In this document: positions 16,429-24,854 of the stretch, piece after piece | How the letters are laid out: each line of letters begins with the position of its first letter | Position numbering within the stretch: the first letter of the stretch is position 1 | NCBI GenBank assembly: GCA_965204795.1 | Contig: OZ242012.1 | Location: 186,001-250,000, forward strand | Direction: 5' to 3' | Length of the DNA: 64,000 nucleotides | Origin: Nemesobacter sp965204795 | GTDB lineage: Bacteria > Desulfobacterota_D > UBA1144 > Nemesobacterales > Nemesobacteraceae | Notes under the pieces: model-generated | What the model was told of the DNA's origin: nothing | Databases searched by the model: none | Seen by the model: the letters and a program-made list of their open reading frames with translations, nothing else | Position numbers and translations under genes: made by a program

Positions 16429-17346
16429 ATGTCAAGATCGGATTACGCGGTCTCGTTCGTAATAAGCCAGATAAACGCGGTTTTCGTGCTGCTGCTTCTG
16501 TTCACGCTGCGCATGGAGATTCCCTACGGGTCCGCCGTGGCGCTCGGCGGGGCCAAGTGGTGGATATTCGTCTTCAGTCCCGTCGTCACGTTTCTTTTCC
16601 TGCGGTTTTTCTGCAGGTGGGCGGCGCTCTCCCAGTTCGGCAGGTTCTGGCTCATAAGCGTCTCGAACTTCATGATCGACTTCGGGGTGCTCAACCTGCT
16701 CATGTACCAGTTCGGGGTGGCGGAGGGACTCTACTACTCCGTTTTCAAGGCCGCGTCCTTCATTCTCGCCAACATGAACGGCTACGCGTGGAACAGGTTC
16801 TGGACTTTCGGTTCCTGGGGAGCCGAGGGGTGGACGAGCCAGTTCATGAAGTTTTTCGGCGTGGTGGGCGTGGGGCTCGTGATAAACGTAACCGTGGCCT
16901 CGGCGGTCGTGGCGAAGTTCAGCGGCTCGGGGCCCCTCTCTCCCACGGCGTGGGCCAACATAGGGGCGCTAGCTCCCATGGTGGTGACTCTTTTCTGGAA
17001 CTTTTTCGGGCTCAAGCACCTGGTTTTTGACAGGAAGCCTGAACCTGCGTATGGTTCCTCTCGCGATTTTTGGGATTTTTTCCGTGTGCGGCAAAAAAAT
17101 CCGGACGTTCCCGTCGCGCGTAATTCTCTTCTCTTGATCAATACGTATAATTTTTCAGGCAAGGAGGTCTTGGCAGTGAAACTCGCGGTCGTAATTCACG
17201 AAGCGGAGGAAGGGGGTTACTGGGCGGAAGTTCCGCCCGTTCCCGAATGCGCGACTCAAGGTGAATCCTTTGAAGAACTGCTTGACAATATATACGAAGC
17301 GGTTCAAGGCTGTCTATCTGTAGACATGCCTGTAGCGACCCGTTGA
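16429..17346 (+). CDS. GtrA-like membrane protein running in frame into HicB
   Basis: Residues 1-205 are a multi-helix membrane protein of the GtrA-like family: FWLISVSNFMIDFGVLNLLM, ANMNGYAWNRFWTFGSWG (the hallmark N-x-x-W-tF), then two more helices ending in LFWNFFGLKHLVF. GtrA proteins are thought to assist flipping of undecaprenyl-linked sugars. No stop follows; the frame continues through a linker of about 40 residues that reads as non-coding (VRQKNPDVPVARN) into a HicB-like domain with its own promoter-like box, ribosome-binding site and GTG. It is either a true fusion or a gene that lost its stop through a deletion upstream of hicB. Membrane assignment is solid; the fusion being expressed is doubtful. 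Confidence 0.7.
   Translation: MSRSDYAVSFVISQINAVFVLLLLFTLRMEIPYGSAVALGGAKWWIFVFSPVVTFLFLRFFCRWAALSQFGRFWLISVSNFMIDFGVLNLLMYQFGVAEGLYYSVFKAASFILANMNGYAWNRFWTFGSWGAEGWTSQFMKFFGVVGVGLVINVTVASAVVAKFSGSGPLSPTAWANIGALAPMVVTLFWNFFGLKHLVFDRKPEPAYGSSRDFWDFFRVRQKNPDVPVARNSLLLINTYNFSGKEVLAVKLAVVIHEAEEGGYWAEVPPVPECATQGESFEELLDNIYEAVQGCLSVDMPVATR
17146..17151 (+). promoter_or_regulatory. TATAAT box ahead of internal hicB
   Basis: A consensus -10 hexamer in the linker between the GtrA-like and HicB-like parts, followed by AAGGAGG 11-17 bases on. No good -35 is seen. It supports independent expression of the HicB segment. Confidence 0.4.
17176..17346 (+). CDS. HicB-like protein (internal start)
   Basis: A 56-residue HicB-type domain, VKLAVVIHEAEEGGYWAEVP followed by the CATQGESFEELLDNIYEAV hallmark. 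The GTG at 17176 has AAGGAGG at the right distance. HicB normally pairs with HicA; no HicA is visible on either side. Being short (no C-terminal DNA-binding part), it is the minimal HicB fold. It is in the same frame as the GtrA-like gene with no stop between. Confidence 0.65.
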   Translation: MKLAVVIHEAEEGGYWAEVPPVPECATQGESFEELLDNIYEAVQGCLSVDMPVATR

Positions 17347-17417
17347 CGAGAAAGAGATTTTTCGTCGTAGAGAAACTTGCGTGCTTTCGAAGCAAAGATT
17401 AGGAACGGGGAACGCGA

Positions 17418-17816
17418 TTATTCTTTTCTGCAGGCTTCCCTGCAGAACTTTTTGTAGCGGGAAGGGGAATCCTCAAACTCGAAAAGCCCTTTGCAGATGC
17501 GTTTTATGATTTTCGGCTCGGCTCTCTGTCTCGGTGATATCTTTTCATCTCTGTTAGTTGCTTTTATACCCTGCTCTATTTCTTTCACCGACATTATCTT
17601 GGTTTTTGGATAATTGATGTAGCTTTTGTGTCTGATGAAAGGATGGTCGCCCTCGTCAAGCGTGAAGTCTGGGTCGATTTTGGTAGATGTTATTCCCACC
17701 AGAAGCACTCTTTCAATGTTTCGCTTGCGTAGCGGAGGAGTCAGAATGAAATGTAGATGAAACCCTTTTTGGGATGGAAGCATCAGCGTGCTGCCTTGTT
17801 GCGGAATGAAGGGCAT
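17418..17816 (-). CDS. Probable toxin partner of the Panacea antitoxin
   Basis: A 132-residue protein, strand-rich in its first 75 residues (GFHLHFILTPP, RVLLVGITSTKIDPDFTLDE, GDHPFIRHKSYINYPKTKI) with a basic helical C-terminus (EPKIIKRICKGLFEFEDSPS). The GDHPFI-H-SYI-Y motif marks a family I have no firm name for; a compact beta-barrel such as a PemK-type fold is possible. It lies 41 bases downstream of the Panacea gene, same strand, in the position toxins take in Panacea systems. The ATG at 17816 lacks a clear ribosome-binding site, so translation may be coupled. The AT-richer composition points to acquisition. Confidence 0.5.
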   Translation of the reverse strand: MPFIPQQGSTLMLPSQKGFHLHFILTPPLRKRNIERVLLVGITSTKIDPDFTLDEGDHPFIRHKSYINYPKTKIMSVKEIEQGIKATNRDEKISPRQRAEPKIIKRICKGLFEFEDSPSRYKKFCREACRKE

Positions 17817-17857
17817 TTTGATAAAGGACGAGGTTATTCCAAGGAAGAAAGGAAAAA

Positions 17858-18410
17858 CTACGAAAGGAGAATTTCGTCAATTTCTCTTTGTGCCTCAAGT
17901 TCCGTTCCCGCTTCCGCCGCCTTTTCGCAGCTGTAGCCCAAGGCGTAAAGAAGTCGCTCGTAAGTGATTTCAAAAGAAGAGTTTCCAGGGTTCTTCCACT
18001 CCCGGCAGTTTCTATGAGTATAGTCGCTGAGCCCCCACCGGTTCATGTGACCGAACCGGCGCCGTACCTGCGCCAGGATTTCCAGAGTTACGTTACCCAG
18101 AAGATCCAGGTCCTCCGGTTCGCATTCTTTCATCAGGAAGACTTCGTGGTTTTTTATCGGCGATACCCACATGGCCCATCCATTGTCCGAACGTCCATGT
18201 CCTTTCATGTGGTTCAAGGTATTGCCGAGAACGGGGGCCGCAGGGCATGGCGACCAGCCTGTCTCCCAGAACAGGGTAGCTTCTTTGCCCGATGGAAGTT
18301 CTTTCGGACAGGTAAAGCAGCTTCATCAGCTTCGTATGAGGCATTGAATTCCCCGGACTCTTGCGCAAAAACCAGGCGGCCGTCTGTCCGGCGATCTCTA
18401 TGTCGAACAT
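17858..18410 (-). pseudogene. Panacea/GepA-type (DUF4065) antitoxin with frameshift
   Basis: Two adjacent minus-strand frames together give one complete DUF4065 protein. The first part is FDIEIAGQTAAWFLRK, HTKLMKLLYLSER, PVLGDRLVAMPCGP. The second is VLGNTLNHMKGHGRSDNGWA through RLLYALGYSCEKAAEAG to the end. The join falls on a run of five C (plus-strand G run 18233-18237); four would restore one frame of about 184 residues. Start ATG at 18410. It could be a real disrupting mutation, phase variation at the homopolymer, or a sequencing/assembly error. Panacea domains neutralise the toxin encoded next to them, here the 17418-17816 gene. Confidence 0.7.
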
Positions 18411-18509
18411 TCTGATTCGCTCTCCTCGCGTATACCGAACCTGCCGTAAATACCGTAGCGTTGCGTTTACGGGAAGGAAAATCAAATTTCCCCGAGAAAG
18501 TTACGAAAG

Positions 18510-18583
18510 AGCGGGCGACGGGATTCGAACCCGCGACCCTTAGCTTGGGAAGCTAATGCTCTGGCCAGCTGAGCTACACCCGC
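18510..18583 (-). tRNA. tRNA-Gly (CCC anticodon)
   Basis: A complete cloverleaf of 74 bases. The acceptor stem GCGGGTG pairs with CGCCCGC (one G-U), the D arm is GCTC/GAGC, the anticodon stem TTAGC/GCTAA carries loop TTCCCAA giving anticodon CCC, and the T arm has GTTCGAATC. The discriminator is U and no CCA is encoded. It lies beside a frameshifted toxin-antitoxin pair, a common setting for integration, but no attachment repeat is evident. Confidence 0.95.
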
Positions 18584-18679
18584 TTGATACATCGCCGAGA
18601 ATTTTAGACTTATACGGCCGGAAAATCAAACGACCGGCCTGCGATTCCATGTTGCGCGAATCAATCCGCGGGCGTTCGG

Positions 18680-18685
18680 TATAAT
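18680..18685 (+). promoter_or_regulatory. -10 box of the murein-recycling operon
   Basis: TATAAT nine bases before the murQ GTG start. Transcription from it would begin about 3 bases before the start codon, giving an essentially leaderless mRNA. No convincing -35 is visible. Confidence 0.45.
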
Positions 18686-18694
18686 ATAGTCCCC

Positions 18695-19621
18695 GTGGAA
18701 AAGACCCGAAGCACAGGACATCTGCTGACGGAGAGGACGAACCCGAGAACCGTCGGCATAGACGAACTTTCCCGCCCGGCGATAGTCGACCTCATAAACG
18801 CCGAGGACCGCGCCGCGTTCGACGCCGTTTCGGATGCGAGGGAATCCGTCTCGGCGGCAGTTGACATAGTCTTCCGCTCGCTGAAGGAAGGAGGCAGGGT
18901 TTTCTTCGTCGGGGCGGGCACCAGCGGTCGCCTGGGGGTTCTCGAAGCCGCGGAGTGTCCCCCGACTTTCGGAACGGACCCCGAGATGGTGCAGGCGGTG
19001 ATGGCGGGCGGGCGCGACGCGGTGTGGAGTTCCGTGGAAGGAGCCGAGGATTCCGCCACGGCTTCCGTCGAAGCTCTTCGCGAAAAAAATCTCTCTTCCC
19101 GCGACGCGCTCGTCGGAATCGCCGCGAGTTCCGGAACTCCTTTCGTCGTGTCGGCCCTCGACTACGCCCGGACCGTGGGCTGCCCGACGGTTCTCGTCGC
19201 CTGCAACGAAACGGACCCTTCGGCGGCCGACGCGGTGGTGGTCCTGCTCTGCGGTCCGGAGGTGATAGTGGGCTCCACGAGGCTCAAGGCCGCCACCGCG
19301 ACCAAGATGGCGCTCAACATGATCACCACGGCCTCCATGGTCCTTCTCGGCAAGACCTACGGAAACCTGATGGTGGACCTGCAGCCCAGGTCGGAGAAGC
19401 TCGTCGACAGGTCGGAGAGAATAATAATGGACATATGCGGCGTCGTGCGCGGCGAAGCGCGGGAGCTTTTCTCCCGGGCGGAAGGAAACGTCAAGGCCGC
19501 CGTGGTGATGAAGCTCATGAATCTTCCGCTCGGCGAGGCCCTCTCGCTGCTCGAAGAAAACGGGGGCTTTCTCAAAAAGGCCCTCGGCGGGGAGTCCGGC
19601 GGACGGGGAGGAGCGAAGTGA
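18695..19621 (+). CDS. murQ: N-acetylmuramic acid 6-phosphate etherase
   Basis: A 308-residue SIS-domain lyase that cleaves the lactyl ether of MurNAc-6-P to GlcNAc-6-P and D-lactate. Diagnostic motifs are TERTNPRTVGIDELS, VGAGTSGRLGVLEAAECPPTFG, AASSGTPFVVSALDYA and MALNMITTASMVLLGKTYGNLMV (SIS and phosphate-binding region). The GTG start at 18695 follows a TATAAT box closely and lacks a ribosome-binding site. The stop overlaps the anmK start (GTGA). It is the first gene of a four-gene recycling operon. Confidence 0.97.
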   Translation: MEKTRSTGHLLTERTNPRTVGIDELSRPAIVDLINAEDRAAFDAVSDARESVSAAVDIVFRSLKEGGRVFFVGAGTSGRLGVLEAAECPPTFGTDPEMVQAVMAGGRDAVWSSVEGAEDSATASVEALREKNLSSRDALVGIAASSGTPFVVSALDYARTVGCPTVLVACNETDPSAADAVVVLLCGPEVIVGSTRLKAATATKMALNMITTASMVLLGKTYGNLMVDLQPRSEKLVDRSERIIMDICGVVRGEARELFSRAEGNVKAAVVMKLMNLPLGEALSLLEENGGFLKKALGGESGGRGGAK

Positions 19622-20799
19622 ACTGGCTTTCCTCCCTGCTTTCGAAAAAGGAGAAGCTGGTCGTGGGCCTGAGCTCCGGCACCTCGATGGACGGCATAGA
19701 CGCGGCGCTCGTGGCGATTTCGGGCTCGGGGGCGGACACCGAGGTCCGCATCAAGGATTTCATCTGCCGGGACTATTCCCCGACGGCCAAGGGGATTCTT
19801 TTCGCTCCCCACGCGCTCGAGGCCGCCGACGTGTCCGACCTCAACTTCCAGCTCGGAAGCGAGTTCGCCGAGGCCGTCGTCGAGATTCTCCGCAGAAACG
19901 GTCTCGAGACGACGGACGTGGACCTCGTGGGAAGCCACGGACAGACCATATTTCACAACCCGCCGTCGCTTAACTTCGACATTCCCTCCACCCTCCAGGT
20001 CGGAGAACCCGACGTTATATGCGAGGAGACGGGAATCACCACCGTGGCCGATTTCAGGACCAGGGACCTGGCCGCGGGCGGAGAGGGGGCGCCGCTGGTT
20101 CCCTACGCGGACTTCATCCTGTTTTCGGGGACGGGGAAAAACATAATAGCCCAGAACATAGGCGGAATCTCCAACTGCGCCCTCGTCACCGGAAAGTTCG
20201 AGGAACTGATCGCCTTCGACACCGGTCCCGGAAACTCGCTCGTCGATTCCGTGGTGCGCATCGACTCCGACGACGAGATGTTCTACGACAAGGACGGGTC
20301 CATGGCGTCGGAGGGCTCGGTGGACGAGGGGCTTCTGCGCGAACTCATGAGGGATTTCTACCTTCGCCGGAAGCCCCCCAAGTCGACCGGCACGGAGCGC
20401 TTCGGAATGGAGATGGCCGACCAGTACTTTCTCCTGGTGGAAAACGGCGAGCTCGCCGTCGAGGACCTGCTGCGCACCCTCGTGGAGTTCACCGCCCGCT
20501 CCATAGCGGACGCCTACGAAAGATTCATCTACCCGTCGGCCGACGTGGACGAGGTGGTGCTCAGCGGCGGCGGGGCGCGAAACCCGCTTCTGGTGTCGAG
20601 GCTCGCCGACAGTCTCGGAGAGGTTCCTCTCGTCTTTTCGGACGACTACGGCATCCCCGTCGACGCCAAGGAAGCCGTCGCCTTCGCGATTCTCGCCAAC
20701 GAAGCCGTGTGCGCCAACAGGGGAAACGTCCCCGCGGCCACGGGGGCCCGAGGCCCGACCATTCTCGGGAAAATCTCGATAGGAAAAAACCACGCCTAG
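19618..20799 (+). CDS. anmK: Anhydro-N-acetylmuramic acid kinase
   Basis: A 393-residue kinase that opens the 1,6-anhydro bond and phosphorylates anhMurNAc to MurNAc-6-P, the MurQ substrate. It shows the ASKHA-type motifs VVGLSSGTSMDGIDAALV, GSHGQTIFHNP, VADFRTRDLAAGGEGAPLVP, QNIGGISN, FDTGPGNSLVD and VVLSGGGARNPLL. The GTG start overlaps the murQ stop by four bases, so translation is coupled. Length is normal. Confidence 0.97.
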   Translation: MNWLSSLLSKKEKLVVGLSSGTSMDGIDAALVAISGSGADTEVRIKDFICRDYSPTAKGILFAPHALEAADVSDLNFQLGSEFAEAVVEILRRNGLETTDVDLVGSHGQTIFHNPPSLNFDIPSTLQVGEPDVICEETGITTVADFRTRDLAAGGEGAPLVPYADFILFSGTGKNIIAQNIGGISNCALVTGKFEELIAFDTGPGNSLVDSVVRIDSDDEMFYDKDGSMASEGSVDEGLLRELMRDFYLRRKPPKSTGTERFGMEMADQYFLLVENGELAVEDLLRTLVEFTARSIADAYERFIYPSADVDEVVLSGGGARNPLLVSRLADSLGEVPLVFSDDYGIPVDAKEAVAFAILANEAVCANRGNVPAATGARGPTILGKISIGKNHA

Positions 20800-20803
20800 C
20801 CCC

Positions 20804-22321
20804 ATGTACGAAAATCCCGCGGTGTTTTCCCTGAAGGACGTGCCGCCCGCCCGGAGGGCGGGGCAGTTCGTCATGCCGAGAGTGGATTTCGCCGACCCCG
20901 GGTCGGTCGCGCGGGCGGAGGAGCTCGTGCGGGATTTCGGAGTCTGCGGGTTCATAGTGTTTCGGGGGGAGATGGAAGAAGTGAGGCGGACCGCCGAGAG
21001 GCTGAACGCCCTTTCGGATTTCCCGCTTCTTTTCGGCTGCGACGTCGAAAGGGGCCTCGGACAGCAGGTCCGCGGCGCGACTTATTTCCCGTTCGCGATG
21101 TCCCAGGGAGCGGCGGACGACCCGGACCTCGTCCGCCGCCAGGCAGCCGCCACGGCGGAGGAGATGAAATACTGCGGTCTCAACCTCGCCTTCGCCCCGG
21201 TTCTCGACGTGAATTCCGAGCCCCGAAACCCCATAATAAACGTGAGGGCGTTTTCCGACGACCCGGCCGCGGTTTCGCGCCTGGGCGGAATCTTCGCCGA
21301 AACCCTCCAGAAAGAGGGCGTCATGGCGTGCGGAAAGCATTTTCCCGGTCACGGGTCCACGACGCGCGATTCCCATGTCGAGCTTCCGGTGGTCGGAGGA
21401 TCCCTCCGAAGTCTCATGGAACGCGACGTCGCTCCCTTCCGCGAGGCGGTCGCCAGAAGGCTCTGCTGCGTCATGCCCGCCCACGTCTCGTATCCCGCTC
21501 TCGACCCCGACGGGCTTCCCGCCACGCTTTCGTCCCGCATACTGAAGGACCTTCTTCGGGAAGAGCTGGGATTCGACGGTCTCGTGGTCTCGGATTCCTT
21601 CATGATGGACGCTCTCGGGGGAGCGGGCGGCGAGGAGGAGAACATGCTCGCCGCGATTTCCCGGGGCGTGGACGTGGTTCTCGACCCCAGGGACCCCGCC
21701 GGGTTTCTCGAAAGAAACGGGCGGAGCGGGTTTTTCTCCGACCCCGCCCGGGCGGAGTCCCTGGCCAGGATATTCCGCGCGCGGGGACTTTTCGCCCCGG
21801 GCGGGGCGGACGCTCCCGCGCCCGGTCTCGGGCGAAACCGCAAGCTCGCCGAAGAGATATCGCTACGCTCGGCCTGCCTCCTGCGGGGAGGGCCTCTTCG
21901 CGGAGAAAGGACGTTCCTCTGCTGTTTCGGAACCGCGGAGAACTCCGAGCTTCTCGACGAACTCGCCGCGGCGCTCGAGAGGGGAGGAAAGCGTGTGGAG
22001 AAAAGGTTCGCGTTTCCCGAAACCCCCGCCCTTCCCGACGGCGGCTCGCTTCTCTGCGTGGTTTCGACGGGAGTTTCCGCCTGGACCGAAAACTGCCTCG
22101 TTCCCGACGAAGCCGTCTCGTGGATAAACGGGTTTTCCCGCTTTTCGGGCGAAAAGGCGCTTCTGTGCTTCGGCTCTCCCTATCCCGCGGGGCGCTTCGG
22201 CTTTTTCGACGCGGCGGTCGCGCTTTTCGATTCCATGCCTTGCGCCGGCCGCGCGGCGGCCGAGGTTCTTCTGGGAAAGAGGAGCGCCGCGGCGAAGCTT
22301 CCGGTGGACATAGGCCGATGA
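20804..22321 (+). CDS. nagZ: Family 3 beta-N-acetylglucosaminidase (NagZ-like)
   Basis: A 505-residue GH3 enzyme. The NagZ-like catalytic barrel (1-330) has CDVERGLGQQV, LAFAPVLDVNSEPRNPIINV, GKHFPGHGSTTRDSHVELP (with the His loop used as acid/base) and GLVVSDSFMMDAL (nucleophile Asp). An extra C-terminal domain of about 170 residues is retained, as in the longer GH3 enzymes. It removes GlcNAc from anhydromuropeptides in the cytoplasm; no signal peptide is present. The start lies 4 bases after anmK and the stop overlaps the symporter ATG. Confidence 0.92.
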   Translation: MYENPAVFSLKDVPPARRAGQFVMPRVDFADPGSVARAEELVRDFGVCGFIVFRGEMEEVRRTAERLNALSDFPLLFGCDVERGLGQQVRGATYFPFAMSQGAADDPDLVRRQAAATAEEMKYCGLNLAFAPVLDVNSEPRNPIINVRAFSDDPAAVSRLGGIFAETLQKEGVMACGKHFPGHGSTTRDSHVELPVVGGSLRSLMERDVAPFREAVARRLCCVMPAHVSYPALDPDGLPATLSSRILKDLLREELGFDGLVVSDSFMMDALGGAGGEEENMLAAISRGVDVVLDPRDPAGFLERNGRSGFFSDPARAESLARIFRARGLFAPGGADAPAPGLGRNRKLAEEISLRSACLLRGGPLRGERTFLCCFGTAENSELLDELAAALERGGKRVEKRFAFPETPALPDGGSLLCVVSTGVSAWTENCLVPDEAVSWINGFSRFSGEKALLCFGSPYPAGRFGFFDAAVALFDSMPCAGRAAAEVLLGKRSAAAKLPVDIGR

Positions 22322-24057
22322 CCCTTCACTCCGTCGACTGGATTCTCGTCGGCTGCTACCTGGCCTTCTCCCTCGGGGTCGGGTTCTGGTTCTCGAAAAG
22401 GGCGTCGGGAAGCGTCTCCTCCTACTTCGTTTCCGGCAGAAAGCTTCCGTGGTGGCTTCTCGGAACCTCCATGGTCGCCACCACCTTCGCCGCCGACACT
22501 CCTCTCGCCGTGACCGGGTGGATAAGGACCGAGGGGATATGGAAAAACTGGTTCTGGTGGAACTACGCGCTGAGCCACGCCCTGGTGATAATCGTCTTCT
22601 CGAGGCTCTGGAGAAGGGCCGAGGTGGTGACCGACAACGAGCTCATAGAGCTTCGCTACTCGGGGCGCCCCGCCGCGTTTCTTCGGGGGTTCAAGGCGTT
22701 TTACTTCTCGACGGTCTTCAACTTCATAGTCATGGGGTGGGTGATAACCGCCATGACCAAGGTGTTTTCCGTCTTTTTCGGGGTGGGGCAGATATACGCG
22801 GTATGTCTCTGCGTGGGAGTCGTTCTGGTCTACACGGTCTTTTCAGGGCTATGGGGAGTGGTGGTGACGGATTTCGTCCAGTACGCCGTGGCCCTTTTCG
22901 CCACGGCGGCGCTCGCGGTCATAGTGATAAACTCGGACGCCGTCGGGGGATACTCGGGGTTTCTCGCGAAAATCGGGGAACTGGACCCCGAAAAAACCTC
23001 CATGTTCATATCCCCGCCCGCGGGCGGAGGGGAGTTTTTCTCCTCCGACTTTTTCACCTTCGCCGTCTTCATGACCGTGGTCTGGTGGTCTTCCCACAAC
23101 GCCGACGGCGGCGGCTACTTCATCCAGCGCCTGTGCTCGGCCCGCGACGAGCGCCACGCGCTTTGGGGAACGGCGTGGTTCGCGCTCAACCACTACGTGC
23201 TGCGCTTCTGGCCCTGGGTGCTGGTGGCTCTCGCCTCCGTCGCCGTCTTTCCCGACGCGTCCCCCGCGGGAGGGGACGAGGAGGCCATGTACCTCGTGAT
23301 GATAAACGAGTTTCTCTCCCCGGGACTGCGGGGTCTTCTCCTCGTCTCCTTCCTGGCGGCCTTCATGTCCACGGTGTCCACGCATCTTAACTGGGGAGCC
23401 TCCTACCTGGTGAACGACGTGTACGGAAGGTTCGTGCGGAAAAACGCCTCCCAGGGGCACTACGTGCGCGTCTCGAGAATCGCCACCGTGGTCCTCGCGG
23501 TCTGCGCCGGGGCCGTGGCGCTTCGGATAAAAAACATAGGGGACGCGTGGATATTTCTCTGGGCCATGAGCTCGGGAATAGGACTCGTTTTGATTCTGAG
23601 GTGGTTCTGGTGGCGGATAAACGCGTGGAGCGAGATAGCCGCCCTGGGCTCCTCGCTTCTCACCATGACGGTGCTGGTCCTCTACACCGGGGCCGCGGGG
23701 ACGCCGCTTGAGCTCCGCCACCAGATACTGGTCGTCCCGGTGTCGATAGCCTGCTGGGTGGCGGCCACCTTTCTCACCGCCCCCGAGCCCGCCGAGAAGC
23801 TCCGCGCCTTCTGCGAGAGGGTGAGGCCCCCCGGGTTCTGGTCCCCTGTGCGCCCCCCGGCGGGCGCGGCGAAAGGGGGAACGGGCTTCGGGAAAATCGT
23901 CGCGAACTGGCTTCTGGCGGCGTCCTTTCTTCTGTGCCTCATGCTCGGGACGGGAAAGCTGCTTCTGGGCGAAACGGCCTCCGCTCTCGGTCTTCTCGCG
24001 GCCGCCGCCCTGGGGCTCGTCGCCATCGTCGTCCGCCGCCGCGGTTTTTTCCTCTAG
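22318..24057 (+). CDS. Sodium:solute symporter (SSS), likely murein-sugar importer
   Basis: A 579-residue protein with about 13 membrane spans of the SSS family. The start is IDWILVGCYLAFSLGVGFWF-like at residues 6-25, followed by SGRKLPWWLLGTSMVATTFA (Na+-site region, TM1), and GLLLVSFLAAFMSTVSTHLNWGAS (TM8 with the Na2-type S/T). The ATG at 22318 overlaps the nagZ stop. Because all upstream genes process anhydroMurNAc-containing sugars, the symporter most likely imports GlcNAc-anhMurNAc or anhMurNAc in place of AmpG. The substrate is inferred from context only. Confidence 0.88.
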   Translation: MTLHSVDWILVGCYLAFSLGVGFWFSKRASGSVSSYFVSGRKLPWWLLGTSMVATTFAADTPLAVTGWIRTEGIWKNWFWWNYALSHALVIIVFSRLWRRAEVVTDNELIELRYSGRPAAFLRGFKAFYFSTVFNFIVMGWVITAMTKVFSVFFGVGQIYAVCLCVGVVLVYTVFSGLWGVVVTDFVQYAVALFATAALAVIVINSDAVGGYSGFLAKIGELDPEKTSMFISPPAGGGEFFSSDFFTFAVFMTVVWWSSHNADGGGYFIQRLCSARDERHALWGTAWFALNHYVLRFWPWVLVALASVAVFPDASPAGGDEEAMYLVMINEFLSPGLRGLLLVSFLAAFMSTVSTHLNWGASYLVNDVYGRFVRKNASQGHYVRVSRIATVVLAVCAGAVALRIKNIGDAWIFLWAMSSGIGLVLILRWFWWRINAWSEIAALGSSLLTMTVLVLYTGAAGTPLELRHQILVVPVSIACWVAATFLTAPEPAEKLRAFCERVRPPGFWSPVRPPAGAAKGGTGFGKIVANWLLAASFLLCLMLGTGKLLLGETASALGLLAAAALGLVAIVVRRRGFFL

Positions 24058-24102
24058 CGCGGGTTTAATGTTCTCCCTTTATGTGTTATATAGAAGAGTG
24101 CC

Positions 24103-24702
24103 GTGTCCGTAAGCGTGAAAGTGATGAAGCGCCCCCGCCTTTCCTTCTGGGAGAAGCTCTACCTGCCCCAGGTGCTGAGAGGGCTCGCCATCACCCTTAG
24201 GCACATAACGCGCTTTCGGCCCATAACCGTGAAGTATCCCGAAGAGGTGAAGGCCCTTCCCGAAAACTACAGGGGGCTTCACGTGATGCCGGGAGACGAC
24301 GAGGGGCGCATAAGGTGCGTGGCGTGCAAGCTCTGCGAAATCGCGTGTCCCACCCAGGCGATCTCCATAGTGTCGGAACCGGCGGACGACTACGGCGTCG
24401 AGAGGCGTCCCAGGGTGTACAACATAGACTTCATGCGCTGCGTTTTCTGCGGGTTCTGCGTGGAGGCGTGTCCCTGCGACGCGCTTCGGATGGGAATGAA
24501 GTACGAACTCGCGTCCTACAGCCGCGCGGGGCTCGTTCACACCAAGGAGGTTTTCTTCGACCCCGACGTGAAGAGCCTGGCGCCCAGGGACAACGCGAAC
24601 TTTCTCTACGGCATGGGACTGGGAGAGATACTGGATTCTTCCGAAGAAGTCTCCGAAGCGAAGAAGCTTGACGGCACCTATTCCGTGAAGCGGAGTTCCT
24701 GA
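24103..24702 (+). CDS. nuoI: NADH-quinone oxidoreductase subunit I
   Basis: A 199-residue subunit carrying two [4Fe-4S] clusters (N6a/N6b), with motifs CVACKLCEIACPTQAI and CVFCGFCVEACPCDAL. An N-terminal amphipathic helix (LPQVLRGLAITLRHI) is typical of membrane-arm contact. The GTG start at 24103 lies 11 bases after a TTATAT box without a ribosome-binding site. The other complex I genes are not beside it; nuoE lies 26 kb away, also alone, so the complex is dispersed in this genome. Length is normal. Confidence 0.93.
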   Translation: MSVSVKVMKRPRLSFWEKLYLPQVLRGLAITLRHITRFRPITVKYPEEVKALPENYRGLHVMPGDDEGRIRCVACKLCEIACPTQAISIVSEPADDYGVERRPRVYNIDFMRCVFCGFCVEACPCDALRMGMKYELASYSRAGLVHTKEVFFDPDVKSLAPRDNANFLYGMGLGEILDSSEEVSEAKKLDGTYSVKRSS

Positions 24703-24758
24703 AGCCTTCCTCGGCTGATTTTTTGACGACTTCCGCGAAACTCTTTGTTTTAACCGTT

Positions 24759-24795
24759 ACGGAAATTTGACATTTCCGTCAAGTGCGTTTAACTT
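24759..24795 (+). promoter_or_regulatory. Promoter/operator of the higBA pair
   Basis: TTGACA (24767-24772) sits exactly inside the perfect inverted repeat ACGGAAA (24759-24765) / TTTCCGT (24773-24779), with a TAACTT -10-like box after a 17-base spacer. Binding at the repeat would occlude the -35, fitting autorepression by the HTH antitoxin. Confidence 0.6.
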
Positions 24796-24854
24796 TGCGG
24801 AAAGTTTAGGGAGCAATGTACTTCAGTTCTATTTGAGAGCGTTGAAGTTGAGTT

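Noticed and set aside
18510..18583. tRNA-Gly as an integration site
   Set aside because: The frameshifted toxin-antitoxin pair is adjacent, but I found no direct repeat of the tRNA 3' end and no integrase.
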